This document shows, piece by piece, positions 24,391 to 36,919 of a DNA stretch of 64,000 nucleotides. Source of the DNA: Magnolia sinica (taxonomy: Eukaryota; Streptophyta; Magnoliopsida; Magnoliales; Magnoliaceae); assembly GCF_029962835.1 (NCBI RefSeq), contig NC_080578.1:28723001-28787000 (forward strand), read 5' to 3'. Every line of letters starts with the position of its first letter. The stretch's first letter is position 1. The notes beneath the pieces are model-generated. The model ran no database searches and was not told the DNA's origin. It saw only the letters and a list, made by a program, of their open reading frames with translations. The translations under genes were made by a program, and so were the position numbers.

Positions 24391-26299
24391 ATGAGGGCTA
24401 TTCCTTGGGGGGCAATGTTGGTTAAATGTCCACATTGTTGGGGTCGATTGTCAATGCCGGTTGCTGATACCGATTATGAGTATGTGACAGCATAGCATTA
24501 TGATACATGCCTATATGCATCATCTGCATGTTTGTTATGAGATGTGGTTGATCATTGCATATGTCATTGAGCATGTTGTTATGAGACTCCCTGATAGGCG
24601 GAGGTTATCTCACTTGAGCACGCAGTATGCACAGGATTGATGCATGACTGGATTGTATGACTCATGCATCTCGCATTATGATTACTATATGCCCTAGCGA
24701 CACCAGGGCCGTAGCCTCCACAGGCGTATCGTGGATGGCCAAATGGGACACCGGAAATATATTGTTCTAGCATACGGGCGCCATAGATGTCCCTGGGTGA
24801 AAATTTCTAAACCTCCGTGGCCAGGAGACGCCCCAACGTCGAGACCGAGTGGATACATGAGCGTCGGAGTGTTGAATACCAGGAGGTCGCGTCTCCCACT
24901 GTGTCAGGGTCGGTTGGGAGGGGGTGTGGCCTTACCCACCCGAAGGTAGGGGGTAATACTAGGCTGAGTTTGACCAGCTCGTGAATGGGTCCGCTATCGA
25001 CATGCCGGATAGGTATTGGCAGACTATTGGCCAGGCGGATAGTGAGGTTTCTTATGCTCACTTGGACTATGCGGCTGGGAGAGCGGCAGTGCCATTTGGA
25101 GTGTACTAAACCCCGGTGATGATCTCAGAGATGAACCGTACTGATATGTGGACTTAGTGAGTAAGAGTTGCATAATCATTCATTCATTCATCATTCACTA
25201 TCCACTCGGGCTGGTGGTGCGTAACTATTTGTTACGTGTACCTTCATAATGGCCAGGATTTCGGTTGGGGCGCGCGACTAACCTGAGATCAGGAGTTTAC
25301 CACATTGGGTCTGACCATCCAAATTAGGTATGAGACTAGTTTGGATAGAAGTTCATTGTGATGGACCCCATGGCCTGTGATACTACGTACTACCATACCG
25401 ACTTCACACTCCAGCATGGTCATTCCATTTGCATTGCATGTTGCATTACATCCGCAGCATATGGTATGGTTGATGCTATTCATTTTACTTATCAGGAATG
25501 TATATTGCATTGCATCCTCTGCATCTGATATTTGGCTCTCTACGACTCTTCATTTGCATACTGATTTGTATTGTGTATTTTAATATTGTATGATTTATGC
25601 ACTTATCAATATTTCCGCTTACTCTGTTATCGTGTGATTTATGACTTTGTCAGTATTTCTGTTTACTCTGATAATTCCTGCCCTTGTCAATATTTCTACT
25701 TATTCTGATTATGTACGATTTATGGATTACTAGTATTTCCGGTATTGTATAATGATGGCATTGTATTGAATACTTGGCACTTACCTTGTGCACACACTTT
25801 CACCACCCTCTAAGCTTTTTATAAGCTTATGCACGATAGATGCGTGCAGGTGTTATTAGGTTGCAGCAGCGTTGAGCTTGGAGCGTGCAGTTGTATTCTG
25901 GAGCTTTGATTTCGATATATGTAATTTTTCCTTTCAGCATTGTACTCAAATGATTATATTAGTGGATATGTGATGATGATATTGCCTTTGTGAATTGGGT
26001 AATCTTATGGTTATGCTTATTATGAGTTAAATGTACAAAAAAAAATCCTCCTTGTAGGATCCCAGGATCGGAATCTGGCGTATGGATGCTAGGACCCGAG
26101 AATGGGGTACTACGGAGGCTGTCGGCACCGGATTCGGTGATCGGGATTCCTGCGAATCCGATTTTCCAGGTTTGGGGCGTGACACATAAACCGATACCAA
26201 GTCAGTTCCCGCTGGTGGAGACTGTCCATCTTGACCCAAGTCAGTCCCCTCTAACAAGAAATTACATATGGTGTAGGATACCACGGCTCACGCGGAAGT

Positions 26300-28050
26300 T
26301 TGATGAAGCTATGGAATAAATGTTATGTCTTAGAGGGAGAGGGTGATTAGGACCAAATAAAATTTTTATCAATTAACACACAATTTCTTACTTAAATTAA
26401 TATGATTATTTAAACTAAATAAAATAATTTAACACTAAGGCTTCCAAGCCAATAGCGGGTACAATCACATAGACTATAATAGATGCAACATGCTAAGCAA
26501 CTAGTCTATAATGATATTGTACATGTGTGTAGGATGTGTTAACTATTGACTCCTAGTATTTATTTAATAATGCATAGATATAATTCACTAATCAATCACA
26601 TAAGCATAATTAAATAAGTGCTCAAATGACAATTACCAAACATAAACATGTATAGCGGTTTAATTTTTCTATTCCACTCCCGGGGGATACACTCAACCCA
26701 TGAGTGTACTGAATTTCCTTATCAGATATTTTAAATCAGGTTCACCCTTAACCTTTACAGCCCTACATAAGGATCGTGGTTCTATACAAGAACCTATTTA
26801 ATATACACTCTCCGGAAGCTCCCGCAAGAGACTTTAGTTGGTTTTCAATTGGCTAACTAACAACCTCGGTCTTATATCCTAATATAAGAACCTACATTAA
26901 CTCCCACCAAAGGCTCTCACGGAGACTAACATGTACATACTCATATCCGTTGAATTCAATCCTACACAAGAGACTATGTCCTACACAAGAACTTATCAAG
27001 TTTGAGTTATAAACTCTTATTCTCAATTCTATATAGGGAAAGAGAGTATGGACTCACTAATTGATACTTATCGAATTGAGCCATTTGATCCATTGTCTCG
27101 AGTTGCTTGATCGATGTTCTCTCGTGCTTCAATTAGCTCCTCGTTTGCTCTCTCGATCGTGATGCCAATACTTTGCCAGGGCTTCGGCTCCAAAATCAAA
27201 CACCTTGTATGCGATGCTCCAATGAGGTGACCAAGGTGATGGGAGATTGGTAGAATCTTCTACAACTAATGTGGTAGTTGAAATCCTAGGGGATTCATCT
27301 AGAAGGGTCTTCTTGGAAGATTTAGACAAAGATATGCCAAGAAGATTGAGTCTAATATTTTAAAAATAGTGATCAGAGGTTTAAGATACGGGATATCAAT
27401 GCTAAATAACTTAGCATTCCATTGCACCAAAAATCTATCATTTTTCTCAAGAACCGAATGCCATTTTATAAGAAACCGATTTGCAACGGCTATAAAGTGA
27501 CTAGTTAACGACTTTGTCTATAGGATCGAAAGGGCCTTTGATAGGATCGAAAGGGCCTATAGGATCAAATCTTTTGTTGATCCTATCAAGAAAATTCAAA
27601 ATTATCTCTGTTGGTTGCTAGACTCATTCTTCGATGAATTGAGTGGTCATTTGATTCCATTAATTCCCATCGATGGGATTGAGAACCACTCAAAAATTAC
27701 TATTTTAAGCATATGATTTCACGACAGTTTTGCATCCATTCTAGCCTTACTTATCATGTTCTAATAAAGATTCTAAGGATAATGGATAATCAACAAAGTT
27801 TACATATAAGGTTAGAATCATCTAGAGATTCAAGGGTTAGTTTGGGTTAACGGTTATTTTAGGTCAAGGGTTAAGGTCACCAAGACACCTCATAGACCTA
27901 TTCTTTACTCCTTGATGCTCCACCTCCTTTTGTATCTTCGGCCTTCAGCTTCTAAGAGTTTAACCGACTATATGACACACAAACTCACATAATTGACAAA
28001 CAATATGCACAAATTAATGCACTAACGTAACATAGTACTGAGATTCGTGT
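26300..28050 (+). mobile_element. Decayed Copia LTR related to the one at 57135
   Basis: Three stretches align by eye with the SIRE-like LTR further right. 'tgtcttagagggagaggg' near 26325 matches 57183. 'aagccaatagcgggtacaatc' near 26445 matches 57296. 'ttttaaatcaggttcaccctta' near 26730 matches 57578. The end near 28050 is approximate. It is non-coding; the small ORFs are incidental. The flank between 26190 and 26300 is unassigned. Confidence 0.55.
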
Positions 28051-30208
28051 ACCATGACTCTCCTAGGTCAATGGCCGTCATGTCCAACTCAAGTTTCCAA
28101 GGATGATTAGAGAAATCACTCAACAAAGCTGATCAATGTGAGAAATGCTAAATCTGTCTAAGATATATCACATGTCTAATGTAGGACCATGATCACCCCA
28201 ATCAAGAGTTGAGATCCACCCAATCACATCACGTGTCTATTGGATATGGGCACGGATGATTTTATAGGGCACTGACTCCAACACGCACCATAGGTCCAGC
28301 CCAAGAGATAAAAATCGGGACCAAAGACAGCCATACATGTGGGCTGCTGATAGCCCTAGCCATTGGCAGTTGCTATTCTTAAAACAGTTGAGATACTCAA
28401 CAAACGAGCTTGTGCATCATGTGCTGGGACCAAGCAACACATCAGGTGGGCCTCAGTGTGTGGATGCTCTCTCCAAAATGTCAGGCTCGTCAACTCATCC
28501 AGTGGGCCATGCGGCAAGTTGAATCTGGAACCGTCACTGGTTGGCATTTTTCTGGGATTAGAGGATCATAGACCCAGCGCTGTGGATGGTATACTCGCAT
28601 TTTCAGTTCTAGACCATGGTTCCGTATTATCCCGGCCCATTATCTATTGTGCATCCCTATAGGTGGATCATGTGGGACTTTGCCATTGGGCTGTTGCGCC
28701 TGGCCCATCATTGGTGGGGCTTCGCCTACATTCTTTAGGTCCATCGGGCAACGAACCAATCTTAACTATCCATTAGATCCATCAAGTATTTCATAGGCTA
28801 CCGGGCAAAACTCACACTAATCAGAAACTCCAATGAACCACCTACAAAATGGACAGTTAAGATTGTATAAATAAAACTAGGTCCAATGAAATAATTTGGG
28901 CCACCTCTTTGTTTCATACATCACGTGTCCCTTATGGTTCTACTCATGTCACTAATGGCTCGGAAGATGGACGACAACGAAGGCAGCCTACTTTTGGGTT
29001 AGCTCATCCCACTCGTGTGCTTTTAGCTTTGTAGTCCCCGTGAAATGTGTGGTGGACCAGATGGACGCTCCAGATAGATTGATTGGAGTGTCCATGTGCG
29101 CCAGTGAAACTAGCTGAATTATCGTGATTAACTAGGCGAAATCATTTCTCATAACTCGTAAAAGTGAGCTGGACTACGGACTGTCCTTCAGGTTCAGCAT
29201 ACATTTCATGGTCCAGGGATGCCTTTGATTGCACCAAATTTCACAAAATTTTGTGCAACCAAACACAGCCCTAACGTAAAAATATCACGCTGTTCTTAAT
29301 TAACACGAGGATGCACCGTTGCGGTCTGTTAGTAAGATGAAATGAACCATGTTAATTACACACCGGTCGTACTTTTGCTAGGGACGTCAATGGCCTGAGC
29401 TTGATCTCGGTCAAGGTTCAGCCCAAGCTCGACTACACAACCCAAAACAAATAAATGGCGACTTTTTTAGGCGAGTGATTGAACCAACTTAAAGTTTGAA
29501 AAGCTGAAGCTTTGGTCTATTAAGCCATTTTTACACATACATTATATCTCTATACCTACTTTAAATCTTTATCTCTACGGTATATAACGCCAATAGCTTT
29601 GGACATTTTAGTCTTCACAGCATTGGTTAAGAGAAAGTACATTCATCATAAACATTGAGCTAACGCCAATAAATTTGGACATTTTAGTCTTCACAGCATT
29701 GGTTAAGAGAGTACATACGTCATAAAAATTGAGCTGCTTGGCACATAACAGTTGAGATTGGTACAAGGATGGTTTAAATTGCACCTGCTTTCTTGTCTTC
29801 TTTTAATGCCTTGAGCTCCTCCCACTGACCTTCACGCGTTTAGCCCATATCCGCATGAAGCAAGGGAGTTCGTGAAATATAGGCTTTGCGGTGCCTACCT
29901 TGATATTGTGTGACATCTGTATAATTGCTAGGCTCACGTTATGATGCCATCCCAATAATTAGGTGAATTGTGGATTTGAGTGGGCCACAAGACAGGAAAC
30001 AGTGAGATGGATGCTCTGTTCTCCTCTATTTCTTTCTAGCATGCATTTACGTGTATTCCCCCACCTTTTTCTCTACCTCCTTTGTTTTTTTTCTTCTCCC
30101 ATTTGAATCTTTCTTCCTTTTCTCTCTCCCCTCCTTGCTCCACCTCCCTTCTCACTTATACCATACTTCCTGATGTATATTATATCAGTGTGCTTGTGTT
30201 TTGGAGGG
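28051..30208. other. Unassigned low-information DNA
   Basis: I see no gene, recognisable element or splice-like structure. Fragments such as 'gtgggcctcagtgtgtggatg' (about 28445) resemble the GGCCCA-rich style of the region. The segment 29235-29280, 'caaaattttgtgcaaccaaacacagcccta', looks like the end of a small MITE, but I could not find its partner. A 76-bp tandem duplication lies at 29585-29735. The Copia element starts at 30209. Confidence 0.4.
29585..29735. repeat. Two-copy 76-bp tandem duplication
   Basis: TAACGCCAATA begins at both 29585 and 29661. Both copies then carry 'ttggacattttagtcttcac', 'agcattggttaagaga' and 'gtaca', with only a few differences. Confidence 0.85.
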
Positions 30209-30825
30209 TGTATGGAAAGTAATCACTTGGAAGCAAACTCGATTCCAATCAAACTGGATAAAATCAAACGTAAACCAAGCAAGCAGAGAACACATAAATT
30301 TTATGTGAAAAAACCTTCACGGGAAAAAAACCACAGCACAAATCGACAAACAATCCATTATGAAAGCAATATTACTAGAAATGGATAGACTTACCTGTAA
30401 GACTCGTATCTTAGACCATACCGTTCCTTACACTCCCGCGGTCCTCCTGGTTGAATTTCTGCGACCAATGACGCATAGATAGCATTTGCACATGACCTTG
30501 AGTTGCATCCATTCGATCTGAGTCGGCTTGACCCGAGACTTATACCCTTGCGACTGCGCTGTTGCCGCGGTTCTAACGCCGCGACTTGCGCACCGATGCG
30601 ATATCCAGGTCAGGAGTTGTGGGCCCACGCATATTTAGGAAAAATGCCACACATTTGTAAAATCCTAGAGAATCTACAAATCAATCACATCAATCAAGTA
30701 CATCCCATCACAACCCATTACTCACCCTTACCTCTCTCTTCACCAAGTCAAAGCAACCCATGCTTAGCCCATCCATTTCATCCCAAAAGTTAATGAGACC
30801 CATGCCTCCCATGTCATACACACCA

Positions 30826-30828
<3 letters not shown>

Positions 30829-30859
<31 letters not shown>
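30829..30859. repeat. (CT)n microsatellite
   Basis: An uninterrupted CT run of about 31 bp inside the solo LTR. Confidence 0.9.
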
Positions 30860-30864
<5 letters not shown>

Positions 30865-32259
30865 CTCACTCCATTCAAGCAATTCTCATTGAGAGGAAAC
30901 ATCCAAGCCTTTCATGAGAGGAGCTAAGTGTGGCTAACTCCCTACCCCAAGATCTCTCATCTTCACCCTTCAAATCTCATCAACTTCCATCAAAGGAAAA
31001 GTCATGGAGTTTAGGAGTCCAAGGAGCTAAAGAAGGAGTGATATAGGTGGGTGATCTTAGGATTTCCACCGTTGATTTTTATTTGTAGGCCCACTTGTGG
31101 TGGGACCATTTGATGTATGCATTGTATTGAGTTTAGGGAGGGCCCATAGTGGCGAGGTCCCTCCCCTTCACACGTCTCTCTCTCTCTCTATCTCTCTTTT
31201 CCATCTTGTGGCCTACCATGATGTATTTTTTTTATCCATGCCATCCACCATGTGGACCACACTGCTGTCCAACTAGGCCCACCTTGTCGGCATCCAATAG
31301 GTGGCTGGATGGTCCAGCACTGCTGGCACCGTCTAATAGACCTGGATGAAGAGGAAAGAATAAGTATCAGCTTTATCCAGGGTTGGTGGGCTCCACACGT
31401 GTGGACCCACCTTTGTATCTATTTTGAATGTGGGCCATCCATTTGCTGGACGGCCAGCAACGCTGGCTGCTGTATTGTCGCTAGTAGGTATTATATATAT
31501 ATATATAAATTATAATATAATAATATATATTATATATGATATGCATATATACCATATGTTATGGTGGGCCCCACGTGGTGACCCACCTGCGTTGAGCAGA
31601 TTGGCTGGCTACTACGCACCAGCTATATAGCTGCTGTAGGTGGGTAAATCCACACCGTTCGTTCATCTGGTGGGACCACCTTGATGTGCATATTTTATAT
31701 CTGCACCGTCCATCTGGACGGTGCTGTGTGGCGCCCACTTGGTGATAATGTGTTGCACCCACGTCGTCCAAACCATGGATGGTGGGTGCGGACTGGCTAG
31801 AGTACCTCACGCAGTCCCACACGATGTATGTGTTTCATCTATACCATCCAATCATTTGACATGGACCCCACCATGATATATGTGATTTATCAACACTGTC
31901 CATCCAATTGGTGAGCTTGTCTTAAGGCTTGAGACTAAAAATGAGGCAGATCCATGTATCTGGTGGACCACACTACAAAAAACAGTGGAGGATTGAACGT
32001 CTATCATTGAAACCCATTTGGGTCACAGAAGTTCTGGATCAATATGGAATTTGTTTTCCCTCTTAATCCAAGTCTTTATGACCTTATGATCAGATTGGTT
32101 GGAGAATAAACTTTATGGTGGGCCCTGTGATTTGTTTAACAGTGAAAATCATTATCTCCACTGTTATTTGTGGTATGGTCCAGATGATCTTCCGTTATGA
32201 TTCATTTGGGTAATGCTTTATAATAACTTCTTAAAATAAATGAATGGTATAGATGGCGC

Positions 32260-32860
32260 GATCCATGTGATGTGTCCCACTTGATGTACATGAGGTCCAT
32301 TGGTGCGGCCCATTGATGCGGCCCATTGATGATGCCCAATGTGATGTATTTATGGCCCATTGATAAGGCCTAATGTAATGTATTTATGGCCCATTGATGA
32401 GGCCCAATATGATGTTTTATGGCTCATTTGATGAGGCCCGATATGATGTATATGTAGCCCATGTGATTCGGCCCATTATGATGTATATGTGGCCCATGAG
32501 TGGGCCCGACGTGTTGTATATGAACCCATGAGTGAGGCTCGACATGTTGTATGTGAAGCCCGTGTGAGTGTCCCATTGTGATGTATATTAGGCCCGTCTG
32601 AGCGGCCCATTGTGATGTATATTAGGCTCATGTGGGCGGCCCATTGGGATGTGTATTAAGCCCATGAGATGCGGCCCATGTAATGCGGGCCATTATGATG
32701 TATTTGAGGCCTAGATATCAGGCCTAATGTAATGTATATGAGGCCCATATGGTGAGGCCCGATGTGATATATATGTGACCCTTGAGTGAGGCCCATTATG
32801 ATATATGTTAGGCCATTGTGTGTGGCCATGGGCCCATTATATGTTTAGCCCTATGAGGGC
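32260..32860. repeat. GGCCCA-rich tandem array
   Basis: Units such as GCCCATTGATGAGGCCCAAT and 'tgatgtatatgtggcccatg' repeat for about 600 bp. This is the same array class as 23090-24390, but half as long. Confidence 0.8.
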
Positions 32861-35099
32861 CACTCCTTGGGAGCAATGTTGGTTGAATGTCCACATTAAT
32901 GGGCAATGATGGTTAAATGTCCACATTGTGATCTTCCCTTAGGCCTCGTTAGGCTGATTATTGATGCCGATTATGAGTATGTGATAGCATAACATCATGA
33001 TACATGCCCACATGCATAATCTGCATGTTTGACATGAGATGTGGTTGATCATTGCATATACCATTGGGCGGGTTGTTATGGGACTCTCTGATAGATGGAG
33101 TTGCCCCACATGAGCGCGTGGTACACGCAGGTTTGATGCATGACTGGATGGTATGACTCATGCATTTCATATTTTGTGATATGACCACCGTATGCCCTAG
33201 CGACATCAGGGCTGTGGCCTCCACAGGTACATCGTGGATGGCTAGATGGGACACTGAAAATGTTTGGTTTTAGCATACGGGCGCTATAGATGTCCATGGG
33301 TGAAAATTCCTAAACCTCTGTGGCCAGGAGATGCTCCAACGTCTAGACCGAGTGCATACATGAGCGCCTGAGTGCCGAATACTAGTAAGCTACGTCTCCC
33401 ACTGTGTCGTAGTCGGTTGGAAGGGGGTGTGGTCTTACCCGCCCGAGGGTAGGTGACATAACTAGGCTGAGTTTGACAAGCTCCTAAATGGGTCTGCTAT
33501 CGACATGCGGGGTAGATATTGCCTAACTACTGGCTAGGCGGATAGTGAGGTCTCTTCCACTTGCATGGTTATGCCTCCATTGGGCGGCGATTGCGTGTAG
33601 AGTGTACTAGGCCCCAGTGATGATCCCAGAGATGTACAATACTGATATATGGACTTATTGAGTAGGAGTTGCATACTCAACATTTTTACTCATTCATTCA
33701 TTCACTATCCACTTGGGCTGGTGGTGCGCAACTAATTGTTATGTGTACCTTTGCAATGGCCAAGATTGTAGTTGGGGCACGTGCCCAACCTGAGTTCAGG
33801 AGTTTACCACATTGAGTCTGTCTATCGAAATTTAGGTATGAGACTGGTTTGGATAGAAGTCCCTTGTGATGGACCCCATGGCCTGCGATACTATGTACTA
33901 TCATCCTGGCTTCACACTCCAGCTTGGTCTTTTCATTCGCACCGCATATTACATTACATCCGTGACATATGGTATTATAGGTTGCTACGTTTTTGCATTT
34001 ATATGGCCTAGATACGACTGACGGTATTCGTGGACTCATCAGGATTTGCATATTGCATTGCATCTCAGTATATGATATTTGGCTTACTATGTCTCCACAT
34101 TGCATAACTGATCTACATTGCTTCCTGAGTATATGATACTAGCTAATTATGTTTTTACATCGCATAGCCTGGATAAGGCTGATGGTATTTATGGACTTAC
34201 CAGCATGTTTCCACATTGCTCTGAGATTGCATATTTAACACTTATCTTGCGCATACACTTACACCACCCTCTAAGCTTTTTATAAGCTTATGCACGATAG
34301 ATGCGTGTAGGTGGCGTTAGGTTGTAGCAGCGTTGAGCTTGGAGCATGCAGTTGTCTTCTAGAGCTTTGATTTTTGATATATGTATTTCCCTTTTAGTAC
34401 TATATTCAACTGTTTATATTAGTGGATATGTGATGATGATTTTGCCTTTGTGATTTGGGTAAACTTATGATTATGCTTCTTACAAGATAAATGTACGTTG
34501 AAACATCCTCCTTGTAGGATCCAAGGATTGGAATCTGCTGTATGGGCGCTGGAAGGTGAGAATAGGGTGCTACGGAGGCTGTCGATACTGGATGCTGCGA
34601 TCGAGAATTTTGTGAGCCCAGTTTCTGAGTTTAGGGTGTGACATTACCGATCCGAACAATCCCAAAAACTGTCCTTCAAACCTTAGCAATGCTCTTAAAC
34701 TCTTAGTAATGTCTTAAAGAACCCTAATCATACCCTAATCCCAATTACAAATCGTGCACTTACGGAGAACTACGTGCACCTTCAATGGGACCTTTGATGA
34801 CATCGACACTCATTGAAGACTAGTTGATGACATCAAAGATCTTTCGATGCCATCGAGTAGTAACCTCTAAAAATATCCAACAACTAATTTTGATTTTTTT
34901 TTTTTGGAATTTTTCGATGGGATTGAGCATTTGTTGATGGCATCGACGTCATTCACTTCTACGTGATTGGATCGAGTAGTCTGTCAATGACATTAACAGA
35001 CAAACAATTTTAAGACATTAAACAATAATTTCCACCATGTCTTCAATCTTATACTCCATTGCTCCTTACTACCACTATCTCTAATCGCTTTCTATCATA

Positions 35100-36914
35100 G
35101 CTTCATCCTCGCTTATCGTGCACACTTCATCTTAATTAAGCCTTTGCCAAGCCCAGAGATGTTGCACAGAACTTGAACTTCTCTGTAGGAACCACCTTTG
35201 TAAGCATGTTAACCGGATTCACATCTTCTTTAGAGTCACACCTCATTCCTCAAACACTTGTCGGATAAAATAATGAAGAACATCAATATTTTTAGTACAT
35301 GAGTGATAAACATAGTTATTTGCCAAATTAATCACCCTTTTGTTGTCATAGTTAACTAACACAACCTCTTACTGAAGTCCCAACTGATTTATCATTCTAC
35401 TCAACCAAACACCTTCTTTGAATGTTTTTGTTACCTCCATATACTCAGCTTCAGTTGTGGAAAGTGCCACTATAGACTAAAGCTTTGATATCTAACTAAT
35501 CGCTCTACTCGTTAATATAAATGAGTAACTGAAAGTTGACATTCTATTATCTACATTGCCTATATAGTTCGAATCAACATAGCCAATCAACTTGCCCTCT
35601 TATTTCTCAAACGTTAAGATATAGTCCATCATACCTCAAATATACTGAAGTAGCCATTTCACCGCCTCCTATTATTGCTTGCTGAGATTAACCATGTATC
35701 TACTAATAACACCTACTACATGTGAAATATCTGGTCTTGTAGAGACCATTGCATATATCAAATGGCAACGACACTTAAATAGGGTACACGTGACATCACT
35801 TGAATTTTTTTTTTTTATCTGTATTAGGACATTGTTCAGAAGAAAGCTTAAGGTGAGCAACATAGGGTGTGCTAACCAGTTTCACCTTGTCCATACCACA
35901 CTTAACTAATCAATTCTCAAGGTATTCTACTTGTGATATATCGTAGGGTGTTCTTTTGTTTGTTTATATGAATATCTATACTGCTAATCTTCTTTGCAAC
36001 TCCTAGATCTTTCATTTTAAATATCCTTGACAACTGAGCCTTCAATGTATCGATCTCAGACATGTTATGGTTGGCGATAATATGTCATCTGCATACAGTA
36101 CCAATACAATAAAATGCCCATCATCTAATGTCTTGAAATGGACATAATGATCATACTCACTCCTAGTAAACCTCCGAATCATCATGAAAGTATCAAATCT
36201 TCTGTACCACTGCCTAGGCGATGTTTAAGGCCACATAACGACCTTCTCACCCTGCAAACTTTATTCTTAACTCTATTTGCTTCGAACCCTTCTAGTTGCT
36301 TAATGTAAATCTGCTTCTCTAACTCCCCATGTAGGAAAGAAGTCTTCACATCCATCTGTTCTAATTTTTATTAGAAAATCGACGACAATACAAATCTGAT
36401 AGGCACCTGCTTGACCACAGGTGCAAAGATCTCATTAAAGTTGACACCCTCCTTTTGCACATAGTCTTTTGCGACCAATCTTACTTTATATCTATCTTGC
36501 TTCTTCTTAAAGATCCACTTGCAATCAATCAAATTTTGCTCCATTGGAAGCTCCACCAGCTTTCATGTCTCATTCTTATGCAGAGAGTCCATCTCATCAT
36601 GCATGACCACCATTTACTTTTCAACATCAGAACCATTTAGTGCTTCTTGGAAGAAAGATGGACCACGTCATTCACAATGAGGGCAAATGCAACATTCGAG
36701 TCATCCCTGTATTTGACTGAAAATATGCGATCTCTCAACGGATTTCTTCTGAGAGGTGGCTGCTCCACTTTCTTCTTGACCTCTGTTTGCGGCTTAGCTT
36801 CAAACTATGTTTCACCCTTTTCAATTTCAATGTTGATAACCGTTAATTTTTTTGGTATCTTGCCTTCATCCTTATAGAATAAGGAATCCTCATTGAATAT
36901 GACATTGTGGCTTA
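35100..36914 (-). pseudogene. Copia reverse transcriptase / RNase H region
   Basis: On the minus strand the RT start (about 36371-36556) reads CKWIFKKKQDRYKVRLVAKD and NFNEIFAPVVK, the standard Ty1/Copia RT opening. Further left, about 35672-35863, STRPDISHVVGVISRYM marks the RT/RNase H junction. The RNase H end lies near 35150, followed by the polypurine tract. It is heavily broken and interrupted on the right by the solo LTR at 36920. Confidence 0.75.
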
Positions 36915-36919
36915 AAGTG

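Larger units (their letters stand above)
20343..26184 (+). mobile_element. Solo LTR of the Tekay-like family (5.8 kb)
   Basis: It starts TGTAAGACCC and ends GGGCGTGACA, with a perfect 5-bp target duplication CATAA at 20338-20342 and 26185-26189. The ends match, in reverse complement, the LTRs of the element at 7228-19126. There is no internal pol sequence, so it is a solo LTR left by recombination. It is about 2 kb longer than the two-LTR copy because of expanded tandem blocks (22325-22700 and 23090-24390). The orientation is opposite to the full element. Confidence 0.9.
30396..34643 (+). mobile_element. Solo LTR of the Tekay-like family (4.2 kb)
   Basis: It starts TGTAAGACTCG and ends GGGTGTGACA, with a perfect target duplication TTACC at 30391-30395 and 34644-34648. 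It matches the solo LTR at 20343-26184 and, in reverse, the LTRs at 7228 and 15934. There is no internal region. A GGCCCA-rich array (32260-32860), a CT microsatellite (30829-30859) and a TA-rich run (about 31492-31545) lie inside. It landed in the Copia 3' LTR. Confidence 0.9.
30209..35024 (-). repeat. 3' LTR of the Copia element, split by a solo LTR
   Basis: The outer end is TGTATGGAAA at 30209 and the inner end TTAAACA at 35024, next to a purine-rich GGTGGAAAT on the minus strand. The block 'gcaaac..ccaatcaaac' to 'gacttac' (30225-30395) matches 54985-55155, the 5' LTR. The other half resumes after 34648 with 'gatccgaacaa', again matching 55156-55164. A candidate left target site is GAGGG at 30204-30208. 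The part at 34780-35000 carries several TCGATG..ATCGA-like motifs. Confidence 0.75.

Noticed and set aside
33698-34105. A 135-codon minus-strand ORF
   Set aside because: It is inside a solo LTR, has no recognisable domain, and related LTR copies do not keep it open.
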